Below are positions 1 to 5,076 of a stretch of DNA of 5,076 nt, piece after piece. How positions within the stretch are numbered: the first letter of the stretch is position 1; the number at the start of each line of letters is the position of its first letter. Under the pieces are notes generated by a model that was not told the DNA's origin, did not search any database, and was given only the letters and a program-made list of their open reading frames with translations. This DNA comes from Marinosulfonomonas sp. PRT-SC04 (GTDB lineage: Bacteria; Pseudomonadota; Alphaproteobacteria; Rhodobacterales; Rhodobacteraceae), in assembly GCA_001321835.1 (NCBI GenBank), contig JPUR01000086.1:1-5076 (forward strand), given 5' to 3'. Position numbers and translations under genes: made by a program.

Positions 1-9
1 GATTGCCAT
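1..9 (-). CDS. Start of an unidentified gene running off the left edge
   Basis: An ATG on the minus strand at 9-7 opens a frame (Met-Ala-Ile) that leaves the window at once. A perfect AAGGAG at 22-17 sits 7 bases upstream, which is ideal spacing. An alternative ATG at 25-23 (Met-Lys-Glu-Ile-Arg-Asn) is open in another frame but has no Shine-Dalgarno. If 1-158 is an IS end, the gene may be its transposase, but three codons do not allow identification. Confidence 0.4.
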
Positions 10-37
10 TCCTAATCTCCTTCATAGCAATTATTGC

Positions 38-67
38 TCTAAAGAGATCGGAACTAAACCGTGACAA
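38..67 (-). promoter_or_regulatory. Possible promoter for the left-edge gene
   Basis: On the minus strand, TTGTCA at 67-62 matches the -35 consensus in five of six bases. It is followed after 18 bases by a weak -10, TTTAGA, at 43-38. Transcription would begin near position 31, just upstream of the AAGGAG and ATG at 22-7. A short palindrome, GCAATTATTGC (27-37), overlaps the predicted start site and could be an operator or chance. The placement fits, but the -10 matches only three of six bases. Confidence 0.3.
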
Positions 68-140
68 GACCATGGCCGCCCCTATTTCGAACCTACCGCC
101 TGAAATCCATCTCGGGTAGGGCGCGCTCCCAGCGGCCGAT

Positions 141-158
141 GATCCATGCAACAACGCC
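141..158 (-). repeat. IS terminal-repeat-like sequence, left copy
   Basis: Read on the minus strand from outside the element inward, this is GGCGTTGTTGCATGGATC. Its last 17 bases recur exactly, inverted, at 5024-5040. The IS903 terminal repeat, as I recall it, is GGCTTTGTTGAATAAATC, which agrees at 14 of 18 positions. The 9 bases next to it on the lysE side (159-167, gttgtgatc) do not match the 9 bases next to the right copy (5014-5022, cataactgt) in either orientation, so the two copies do not share a target duplication. Confidence 0.6.
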
Positions 159-165
159 GTTGTGA

Positions 166-747
166 TCAGAGGAACACCATAACGGCTGTCGCGGCCAACG
201 CCAGCGCCATTACACGCATGAAACCGCGCCAAACATTCGGACGCGTTAACAAATAGGCCAATAATGATCCCGCTGATGTCCAGAACAAACAAACGAACAA
301 ATTCAGCCCCGAGAACGCAACAACAAGCCGGAGTGCTTCGCCTGAAGGCGATAGTCCGATGCTGTAGCCCGAAGATGCGGTGAGAGCAACCGCCCATATT
401 TTCGGGTTAACCCATTGAAATAGAGCCGCTTGTAGGAATGTGAATGGTGTTTTCCGTTGCGCGCTTTTCTGTTTCATTGTTGACATCCAAAGCTGGAATG
501 CCATCCATAATATCCAAATGGCCGCGATACTTCTTAAGGTCAAATCCAATTGTGGATAGGCAATCAACAATGTTCCAATGCCAAGACCGGTTAATCCCGC
601 GATCACTCCGACCCCTAGAACAACTCCGAAAAGATGTGGCAACGTGCGCCGAAGCCCGAATTCTGCACCGGAAGTTGTCAGCATAATCACATTCGGGCCC
701 GGAGAGAACAGACCTGCAAAAACAAAAATATAAAGTGGATCAAGCAA
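166..747 (-). CDS. LysE/RhtB-family amino-acid exporter
   Basis: This 193-residue protein is a small inner-membrane exporter of the LysE/RhtB family, which secretes amino acids or related small metabolites. The exact substrate cannot be read from the sequence. Hallmarks are FSPGPNV at residues 14-20, in the first membrane segment, and QWVNPKIW at 111-118. There are about six hydrophobic segments, split by a basic cytoplasmic stretch (MKQKSAQRK, 91-99). The length is slightly below the usual 200-210, but both ends look natural. The start is TTG at 747-745. No ATG occurs before Met22, which already lies beyond the PGP motif, and AAGGAG at 760-755 lies 7 bases upstream. The start is within the last codons of cca (8-bp overlap), so translation is probably coupled to cca. 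The stop is 7 bp from the putative IS terminus, so the gene narrowly escapes disruption. Confidence 0.9.
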   Translation of the reverse strand: MLDPLYIFVFAGLFSPGPNVIMLTTSGAEFGLRRTLPHLFGVVLGVGVIAGLTGLGIGTLLIAYPQLDLTLRSIAAIWILWMAFQLWMSTMKQKSAQRKTPFTFLQAALFQWVNPKIWAVALTASSGYSIGLSPSGEALRLVVAFSGLNLFVCLFWTSAGSLLAYLLTRPNVWRGFMRVMALALAATAVMVFL

Positions 748-1885
748 GGATCTGCTCCTTGCTCAGGACAAAACCTGACTTAATCCATTTCGCTTCCAAA
801 TCAGACAGTTTTTGACCAAGCGCGACACCTTGGTAGGTAGGCATTAAGTCAACAGCCGTAACGGGGAATGTCGCCTTGGCACCGTTTCTAGCCTGAGATG
901 TAGCATCAGGATCAAGCGGCATTTCCAAAAGAGCTGCGCGAAGAAATATAACATCGCGGGCCAACCCTGCCCCCAACCGATAGCCCAACTCAGCAGGCTG
1001 GCGACTGCTGCCAATATCCTCACGCAACTTCCACAAATTCCGCGCCTCAGTTTTGCTAAGACGTAAGCTGGCTTTAACGTCTGCACCACCAAGAGCGGCA
1101 AGCCTGCGGATCGGGTCTGGTCTGATGCCTTGTTCCAGATGAATCAGAACAGACAAATATTTCGCATCTGCCCCGGGCAAGATTGCGTTGAGAACACCGC
1201 TAGCAGCCATTGATGCAATGCTAGGTGCGGGGTCATGCGCGCTCAATAGTTTCTTTAGTTCTGATCCAATACGCTCCTTAGAAATAGTCTCTAATCCGGC
1301 TAAATTCGCGGCACATGCGGCCAAAGCCTCAGCATCCAACCCTGCGCTCGTATCGCCATACCAAGCATGAAAGCGAAAGAATCTCATAATACGCAAGTAA
1401 TCTTCTTGAACTCGACACTCCGCACCCTCAATAAACCTGACACGGTGCGCCAACAGATCAGGCATTCCATTAAGCGGATCGGTAATTGTGCCGTTTGAAT
1501 CGGCATAAAGCGCATTCATGGTGAAATCGCGACGCCGGGCATCATCCGTAATGTTATCCGAAAACGCCACAACGGCGCGGCGACCATCGGTCTCAACATC
1601 ACGACGATAAGTGGTGATTTCAAAGGGAGCACCAGATGCAATAACGGTGATAGTTCCGTGATCTATGCCTGTTGGCACAGCCTTTAGACCTGTGGATTTG
1701 GCCAAATCCATCACCTGATCGGGCAAGGCATTTGTTGCGATATCAATATCGTTCACAGGGGCATTCAACAGCGTGTTACGCACGCAACCGCCGACGAAAT
1801 AGCAATCATAACCAGCATTTGTCAGCATCCGACAAACTCTTTGCGTATCTTTGTTGGTAATCCACTCCGCTGTGATCGATTTCAT
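740..1885 (-). CDS. cca: CCA tRNA nucleotidyltransferase
   Basis: The 381-residue class II nucleotidyltransferase adds or repairs the 3'-terminal CCA of tRNAs from CTP and ATP in the cytoplasm. Visible motifs in order are GGCVRN at 32-37, the metal-binding DID at 46-48, RRRDFTMNAL at 117-126, EDYLRIMRFFRFHA at 161-174 (the nucleotide-selecting ED..R..R motif) and ISKERIGSELKKLL at 201-214. The C-terminal ALGQKLSDLEAKW region resembles alphaproteobacterial homologues. The usual GGxVRD has Asn instead of Asp at 37, which I believe is common in this clade. The frame is open 53 codons further upstream to 2044, but that part overlaps the Nudix gene. The ATG at 1885-1883 forms an ATGA overlap with the Nudix stop and has GAGGGG 8 bases upstream. 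A poly(A) polymerase is the main alternative, since the two families share this head. A single copy in this genome would favour CCA addition. Confidence 0.93.
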   Translation of the reverse strand: MKSITAEWITNKDTQRVCRMLTNAGYDCYFVGGCVRNTLLNAPVNDIDIATNALPDQVMDLAKSTGLKAVPTGIDHGTITVIASGAPFEITTYRRDVETDGRRAVVAFSDNITDDARRRDFTMNALYADSNGTITDPLNGMPDLLAHRVRFIEGAECRVQEDYLRIMRFFRFHAWYGDTSAGLDAEALAACAANLAGLETISKERIGSELKKLLSAHDPAPSIASMAASGVLNAILPGADAKYLSVLIHLEQGIRPDPIRRLAALGGADVKASLRLSKTEARNLWKLREDIGSSRQPAELGYRLGAGLARDVIFLRAALLEMPLDPDATSQARNGAKATFPVTAVDLMPTYQGVALGQKLSDLEAKWIKSGFVLSKEQILA

Positions 1886-2487
1886 CCCTGCATCCCCTCG
1901 GCCAACGCCCGTAAAATCCGCGCGGTCGCCCCCCAAATATAATACGGGCCATAAGCTACAGTGTAATAACGTCGTCTCTGCCCACGCCAACGGCGACCTT
2001 GCACTGAGTAATGCGCGGCATTCATGACGTGATCCAATGGGCATGTAAAGACTTCCGCCACCTCGTTGTGGTCTGGATCAGGTATGAATGCGTCTCTAAC
2101 AAGGCCTATAACTGGCGTTACAGTAAATCCCGTGACTGTTTCATGGGCTGGCATCCGGCCCAAGATTTTCACATTTTCGGGCCGAAGGCCGATTTCTTCG
2201 TCGGCTTCTCGAAGCGCTGTTTGCTCAATACTGGCGTCTCCGTCATCACGCTTGCCGCCTGGAAAGGCAACCTGACCAGCGTGGTGTTTCAAGGTCGAGG
2301 CGCGCTCGGTCAATATGACATGCGGCGCACCATCGATTTCCTGCACCGCAATTAGGACAGCGGCAGGGCGCAACAAGCGGTTCTTTGGCAGCTTGACCGC
2401 TGGATTTAGATCAAAATCAGAAGACGCCTGATCCAACCGGTCGATCGCAGCGATCAGGGTTTTTGAAAGCTCATTCGCCTTTGCCAT
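1882..2487 (-). CDS. Nudix hydrolase, CoA pyrophosphatase type (NudL/UPF0035)
   Basis: This 201-residue Nudix protein belongs to the group that hydrolyses CoA and its derivatives to 3',5'-ADP and phosphopantetheine, and probably acts in turnover of damaged cofactor. The subgroup signature is complete: ILTERASTLKHHAGQVAFPGG at 58-78 (UPF0035 motif), then READEEIG at 93-100, the catalytic metal-binding part of the Nudix box. TVTGFTVTPVIG follows at 117-128, and YYIWGATARIL at 182-192 is the typical C-terminal end. The length is close to NudL. The frame is open further upstream to 2580, but those 31 codons lie within hslO and resemble nothing. The ATG at 2487-2485 is the only good start and gives a 17-bp overlap with hslO. 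The Shine-Dalgarno (AGCAGG) is weak, so the gene probably depends on coupling to hslO translation. Enzyme class is secure; substrate is by family. Confidence 0.9.
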   Translation of the reverse strand: MAKANELSKTLIAAIDRLDQASSDFDLNPAVKLPKNRLLRPAAVLIAVQEIDGAPHVILTERASTLKHHAGQVAFPGGKRDDGDASIEQTALREADEEIGLRPENVKILGRMPAHETVTGFTVTPVIGLVRDAFIPDPDHNEVAEVFTCPLDHVMNAAHYSVQGRRWRGQRRRYYTVAYGPYYIWGATARILRALAEGMQG

Positions 2488-3451
2488 CAACCTGCTCGAT
2501 TGCCTCGAAGCCCAGCGTTTTAGGGTCGAATTTATAATGTGTGCCGCAGAACTGGCAATCTGCCGTGACGATCCCGTCATCTGTTATCATGGAGCTGATG
2601 TCTTTGGCCGAATATATCGACAGGCTTTGACGAACGCGATCTTCTGAACAAGTGCAACCAAAGGACACTGGCTGCGGGCCAAAAATCCGTGGCTGCTCTT
2701 CGTGAAACAAGCGAAGCAACAGATCGGCAGGCGCAACCGTTGGGCCGATCAGCTCAATCTGATCAACCGTATCCAACAGGATATTGGCGCGCGTCCAGTT
2801 CTCACCATTATCGTCGTCGGCCAAAACGATTGGAGCGCTGGCACCGACCATCAAAGGCGAGGCATTCGGCATATGTTGCAACATCATGCCACCCGCGCGC
2901 CAACGCGCCTGTTCACCAGCCATTTGCGAGCGACCGAAGGCAAGCTCAAAGCGGGTCGGAATTTGCTCGGATTGGTCAAAATAAGTCTCTGCACAGGCAG
3001 AAAGCGAGGTTTTATCGAGCGGTGTAACTCCTTGGTATGGCTCAGTTCCACTGCCTTGATCAATCAAAATAGCAAAGAACCCTTTGCCAATTTGTGAGAA
3101 CGGGGTCTGGGTGGAATCGAGCCGATCCGGATCAAAGCTCGCGTAGGCGCGGATACGGGCAGGGGCGCCCTCAGTTTCTGGGGCGTAAAAATCAGCCGCC
3201 AAAATGCGGGCGGCCCCGTCACCACGGATTTGAATCGATAGTTTCCAGCGCAGCTTGATGGTTTGGCCAATCAAGGCGGTCAGCAGGGCGACCTCGGCAA
3301 TCAGGGCCTCAATTTGGGGGGGGTAATTATGTTGCTTCAGCACATTTTCAAGCACACCATCCAGACGCGCCACGCGGCCACGAATGTTTGCGCGATCAAG
3401 CTGAAAGGGAAGCACAGTATCATCCCATGTGATTTTCGTCGATTCAGTCAT
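2471..3451 (-). CDS. hslO: Hsp33 redox-regulated molecular chaperone
   Basis: This 326-residue protein is the cytoplasmic holdase Hsp33. In reducing conditions it binds zinc and is inactive. Oxidants such as hypochlorite combined with unfolding release the zinc, form disulphides and switch on binding to unfolding proteins. The four zinc-ligand cysteines are present in the right order: CTC at 266-268 and CQFC at 299-302. Other family marks are GGMMLQHMP at 187-195 and LFHEEQPRIF at 248-257 just before the redox switch. The frame runs 54 codons further upstream to 3613, but that part is not Hsp33-like. The ATG at 3451-3449 has TAAGGA (3465-3460) 8 bases upstream and gives the expected N-terminus (DDTVLPFQLDRANIRGR). 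It is first in the four-gene operon. A run of eight C (coding strand) falls at codons 43-46 with the frame intact. Confidence 0.95.
   Translation of the reverse strand: MTESTKITWDDTVLPFQLDRANIRGRVARLDGVLENVLKQHNYPPQIEALIAEVALLTALIGQTIKLRWKLSIQIRGDGAARILAADFYAPETEGAPARIRAYASFDPDRLDSTQTPFSQIGKGFFAILIDQGSGTEPYQGVTPLDKTSLSACAETYFDQSEQIPTRFELAFGRSQMAGEQARWRAGGMMLQHMPNASPLMVGASAPIVLADDDNGENWTRANILLDTVDQIELIGPTVAPADLLLRLFHEEQPRIFGPQPVSFGCTCSEDRVRQSLSIYSAKDISSMITDDGIVTADCQFCGTHYKFDPKTLGFEAIEQVDGKGE
3316..3323. repeat. Run of eight G within hslO
   Basis: Eight consecutive G on the plus strand (C on the coding strand) encode part of Tyr-Pro-Pro-Gln near residue 44 of Hsp33. The reading frame is intact. 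Mononucleotide runs of this length are prone to slippage and to sequencing error, and a one-base change here would abolish Hsp33 and could uncouple the downstream overlapping genes. Confidence 0.85.
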
Positions 3452-3477
3452 CAAATCTATCCTTACGCGTTCATTCT

Positions 3478-3506
3478 GGCATAGCGCGCCTGTTTGAGCA
3501 GAGCAA
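3478..3506 (-). promoter_or_regulatory. Candidate promoter of the hslO operon
   Basis: On the minus strand, TTGCTC (3506-3501) and TATGCC (3483-3478) are separated by 17 bases. Transcription would start near 3471, leaving a leader of about 20 bases with the TAAGGA Shine-Dalgarno. Each box matches the sigma-70 consensus at only three of six positions, so this is a placement suggestion. Confidence 0.3.
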
Positions 3507-3530
3507 CCTAACGAATGGGGTTGATTAAGG

Positions 3531-3559
3531 TTGCGTCTGCGGTTCACCAGATTCAAAAT
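3531..3559 (+). promoter_or_regulatory. Candidate promoter of the plus-strand Nudix gene
   Basis: TTGCGT (3531-3536) and CAAAAT (3554-3559) are 17 bases apart. They match the consensus in three and four of six bases. The start site would fall near 3566, about 20 bases before the ATG. The ribosome binding site downstream is weak (GGGAA at 3576-3580). Confidence 0.3.
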
Positions 3560-3587
3560 AGGTAGGGAATGATTTGGGAAATATAAG

Positions 3588-4025
3588 ATGATCCGACGGT
3601 TTGGCGAAAACATTGTATCAGGAAAACGCTATAAGGTCCGGGCGGGGGTCTATGCTATATTGCCATTGGCCGGCGATTTGTTGGTCACATATCAAGCAAA
3701 GCCAGCGCCGGAATTTCAGTTGCCGGGCGGAGGGGTTGATCCAGGAGAATCACCGCTGCACGCGCTACACAGAGAGGTCATAGAAGAAACCGGCTGGAAA
3801 ATAGCCACCCCGCGTAAGCTGGGTGTTTTCCGCAAGTTTACTTATATGCCTGAATACGATCTTTGGGCTGAAAAAATATGCCATATCTATCTGGCGCGCC
3901 CCGTCAGAGCCTTGGGATATCCGAGCGAACAAGACCATACAGCCGTCTGGATGAATGGACAGCATGCCTCGAATCTATTGGCCAATGAGGGTGATTGCCA
4001 TTTTGTCAGGCAATGGTTTGGCTAG
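3588..4025 (+). CDS. Nudix hydrolase, substrate unknown
   Basis: This 145-residue protein is a single Nudix domain that hydrolyses a nucleoside diphosphate linked to another group. It has a perfect Nudix box at 48-70: Gly48, Glu54, then REVIEETG at 62-69 with the catalytic Glu63, Glu66 and Glu67. Trp70 takes the last hydrophobic position. Before the box is the typical strand VRAGVYAILP (17-26) and EFQLPGGG (42-49). It lacks the UPF0035 motif of the other Nudix gene in this window, so the two are not recent duplicates. A MutT-like, Ap4A or nucleotide-sugar activity is possible; nothing here decides. The ATG at 3588 is supported by a complete N-terminus, though the Shine-Dalgarno is poor. It is transcribed away from hslO, and its stop shares CTAG with the stop of the convergent phosphatase gene. 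Confidence 0.88.
   Translation: MIRRFGENIVSGKRYKVRAGVYAILPLAGDLLVTYQAKPAPEFQLPGGGVDPGESPLHALHREVIEETGWKIATPRKLGVFRKFTYMPEYDLWAEKICHIYLARPVRALGYPSEQDHTAVWMNGQHASNLLANEGDCHFVRQWFG
4022..4025. other. Shared CTAG: overlapping stop codons of convergent genes
   Basis: The Nudix gene ends with TAG at 4023-4025. The phosphatase gene ends with TAG on the other strand at 4024-4022. Both lie in the palindrome CTAG. There is no intergenic space, and I see no hairpin with a T-run here, so each transcript probably runs antisense into the other gene. Confidence 0.9.
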
Positions 4026-5074
4026 GATAGTCCGTTAAATTCGATCAAAACAGCAGAAATATCATCGGGAAAATCCCGTCCGCCAGCATAGTCATTCAAA
4101 TCCCACATCACTGTTTCTAAAAATTGGGTGCCGCGAATGGCCGTGTTGCGGATCAACATTTCAACAACCCCATCTTCATCCAGCATACTATCATTTTCAT
4201 CAGGGCATTCGGTGATTCCGTCTGACATCAGAAGCAGTCTATCGCCTGGATTTAGGCAAATCGTAAAGTCCTCATAGGTTGCGCCGGGCACAAGGCCAAC
4301 CGGCAGACCACCCTCACCACAGAATTCAACAGTGCCATCCGCCCGTTGAATAGCAGGATGCGGATGCCCCGCCTGAGTAGCAACAACCGCACCAGTGGTC
4401 AGGTCAAGGTGAGCCAAAAGCAGGGTGAAATAATGCTCCGTATCCATTTCACCCAGCACAAGATCATTCAAAATTTTAGCCACCAATGCAGGGCTTTTCG
4501 CGGAGTAGCCGCCACCATCGCAGTGGATCAGCGCCAAGTTTTGATCTGGCGTTGATCCTGACAAAAACCCAGCCAACCGCGCAGTCATCAAAGCCGAGGT
4601 GATGCCGTGGCCGGAGACATCGATTGAAAATAATCCGATCTGTGTATCATTAATCGGAAAAAACCCCACGAGATCACCGCCGACATGGCCACATGGGCGC
4701 AACAACAAAGAAACCTCGGCCGCTCCAAAATTTCGATACCGCTCTTTGACCAAAGATTGCTGCAATTTTTTGGCCTCAATTAAATCACGATCAATCGTAT
4801 CATACAGGCATTGAATTTCAGCCAGTGCGCTGGTCAGAGTCCGGTTTTTTTCTGTCAACTCACGCTCCATCAACTGGATGCGCTCGCCGGCCCGAACGCG
4901 CGCCCGTAGCTCACTAGCATTCACCGGTTTGGTTAGAAAATCATCAGCACCAACATCGAGCCCATGCACAACCTCGTCTTTTTCACTCTTTGAAGTCAGC
5001 AGGATAAAATATCCATAACTGTAGCGTTGTTGCATGGATCGGGTTGGGTCTGATACGGAAGTATTCTGTTTCAT
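4022..5074 (-). CDS. Response-regulator PP2C/SpoIIE-type phosphatase, 5'-truncated by IS
   Basis: The product is a cytoplasmic serine/threonine phosphatase of the RsbU/SpoIIE kind, normally controlled by an N-terminal receiver. Such proteins usually dephosphorylate anti-anti-sigma factors. Numbering from the ATG at 5074, residues 22-68 are the second half of a receiver: LLTS (25-28) with the conserved Thr, and DDFLTKP (44-50) with the conserved Lys49. A coiled linker spans about 63-115. The phosphatase domain then has its metal-binding acids: GGD (132-134), DVSGHG (152-157), SDGITE (284-289) and PDD (336-338), and AGHP at 235-238. All catalytic residues look intact. The first receiver half, with the acidic pocket and phospho-acceptor Asp, is missing. 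Residues 1-17 are encoded by the putative IS end, and homology resumes at Tyr18 (5023). Whether this remnant is expressed is unknown. The frame is also open to the window edge, so a fusion start further out is possible. Confidence 0.85.
   Translation of the reverse strand: MKQNTSVSDPTRSMQQRYSYGYFILLTSKSEKDEVVHGLDVGADDFLTKPVNASELRARVRAGERIQLMERELTEKNRTLTSALAEIQCLYDTIDRDLIEAKKLQQSLVKERYRNFGAAEVSLLLRPCGHVGGDLVGFFPINDTQIGLFSIDVSGHGITSALMTARLAGFLSGSTPDQNLALIHCDGGGYSAKSPALVAKILNDLVLGEMDTEHYFTLLLAHLDLTTGAVVATQAGHPHPAIQRADGTVEFCGEGGLPVGLVPGATYEDFTICLNPGDRLLLMSDGITECPDENDSMLDEDGVVEMLIRNTAIRGTQFLETVMWDLNDYAGGRDFPDDISAVLIEFNGLS
5023..5040 (+). repeat. IS terminal-repeat-like sequence, right copy
   Basis: On the plus strand, read inward, this is AGCGTTGTTGCATGGATC. 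Bases 5024-5040 are identical, inverted, to 141-157; the outermost base is A instead of G. The repeat falls inside the coding frame of the phosphatase (Ser13 to Arg17), exactly where its receiver homology stops. That coincidence supports the IS-terminus reading. Confidence 0.6.
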
Positions 5075-5076
5075 TC
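5023..5076. mobile_element. Putative insertion-sequence end, right flank
   Basis: From the repeat to the window edge, the sequence no longer fits the receiver domain it interrupts. The 36 bp inside the repeat (5041-5076) are AT-richer and contain no recognisable gene. They would be the untranslated terminus of an IS5-family (IS903-like) element lying to the right. The target duplication and the other junction are outside the window. Confidence 0.5.

Larger units (their letters stand above)
1..158. mobile_element. Putative insertion-sequence end, left flank
   Basis: This stretch lies outside the lysE gene and ends, on its right side, in an 18-bp sequence (141-158) that recurs inverted at the other end of the window and resembles IS903-type terminal repeats. 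If that is a true IS terminus, the element body lies to the left and 1-158 is its outermost part. It would end 7 bp short of the lysE stop codon. The interior shows no recognisable transposase fragment. It does hold a possible promoter, a strong ribosome binding site and a start codon pointing left. The interior does not align with the 36 bp inside the right-hand copy, so the two flanks are either opposite ends of one type of element or ends of different elements. The identification rests on the repeat alone. Confidence 0.45.
3452..3587. promoter_or_regulatory. Divergent promoter region between hslO and the Nudix gene
   Basis: This 136-bp spacer carries the start signals of both transcription units. 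It is the only true intergenic gap between genes in the window apart from the left flank. On the minus strand there is a CCCCAT (3520-3515), like the -10 of heat-shock sigma-32 promoters, but no CTTGAA-like -35 at the proper distance. No clear operator palindrome or riboswitch is seen. Confidence 0.6.

Noticed and set aside
151..163. Palindrome ACAACGCCGTTGT as a lysE terminator
   Set aside because: The stem is only 5-6 bp with almost no loop and no T-run, and half of it is the repeat sequence.
93..170. Out-of-frame minus-strand open stretch after lysE (ending WIIGRWERALPEMDFRR)
   Set aside because: It looks protein-like, but it has no start of its own, is in a different frame from lysE and runs through the putative IS repeat. 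lysE already has a natural C-terminus.
772..1885. Asn in GGCVRN of Cca as a sign of a dead enzyme
   Set aside because: The DID metal ligands and all later motifs are intact, and this substitution is, to my knowledge, common among alphaproteobacterial homologues.
1886..2044. N-terminal extension of the cca frame by 53 codons
   Set aside because: It lies wholly within the Nudix coding region, does not resemble the family N-terminus, and the ATGA start at 1885 has its own ribosome binding site.
2689..3097. Several plus-strand open frames of 66-131 codons opposite hslO
   Set aside because: They overlap each other and the conserved Hsp33 coding region, show no recognisable domains and have no ribosome binding sites.
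3452..3613. N-terminal extension of the hslO frame by 54 codons
   Set aside because: It crosses the divergent promoter region and the start of the plus-strand Nudix gene and has no Hsp33 similarity; the ATG at 3451 has a good Shine-Dalgarno.
1..5076. CRISPR array, tRNA or rRNA gene, toxin-antitoxin pair or defence cassette
   Set aside because: No direct-repeat series, no tRNA-like cloverleaf and no paired small genes were seen; all space between the flanks is filled by recognised genes.

Overview
The window looks like a chromosomal segment from an alphaproteobacterium, most likely of the Roseobacter group (Rhodobacteraceae). This is judged from the style of the proteins: the CCA-adding enzyme, the UPF0035-type Nudix protein and the receiver-linker-SpoIIE phosphatase all read like Roseobacter homologues. 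The base composition is only moderately GC-rich. No database search was possible, so the genus is left open.

Layout from left to right. Positions 1-158 look like the end of an insertion sequence, with an 18-bp terminal-repeat-like sequence at 141-158 and a well-placed ribosome binding site and ATG for a gene that runs off the left edge. Then comes a tightly packed minus-strand operon, read from right to left: hslO (2471-3451), a CoA-pyrophosphatase-type Nudix hydrolase (1882-2487), cca (740-1885) and a LysE/RhtB exporter (166-747). Every junction is an overlap (17, 4 and 8 bp), and the exporter starts at TTG with a strong Shine-Dalgarno inside the end of cca. A 136-bp divergent promoter region (3452-3587) separates hslO from a second, unrelated Nudix hydrolase on the plus strand (3588-4025). 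That gene meets, tail to tail, a minus-strand response-regulator/PP2C phosphatase gene (4022-5074). The two stop codons share one CTAG palindrome.

The most informative observation is not a gene. The same 17-bp sequence occurs as an exact inverted pair at 141-157 and 5024-5040, with the insertion-sequence side facing outward in both cases. Its sequence resembles the IS903-type (IS5 family) terminal repeat. The right-hand copy lies inside the phosphatase gene and replaces the first half of its receiver domain, including the phosphorylatable aspartate. The block therefore appears to be flanked by IS ends and to carry a broken signalling gene.

Functionally, the operon joins a redox-activated chaperone (Hsp33), nucleotide-cofactor clean-up (Nudix), tRNA 3'-end synthesis and repair (CCA) and a small-solute exporter. 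This is mostly housekeeping and stress maintenance. I do not see convincing evidence of a new defence or mobile system inside the window.
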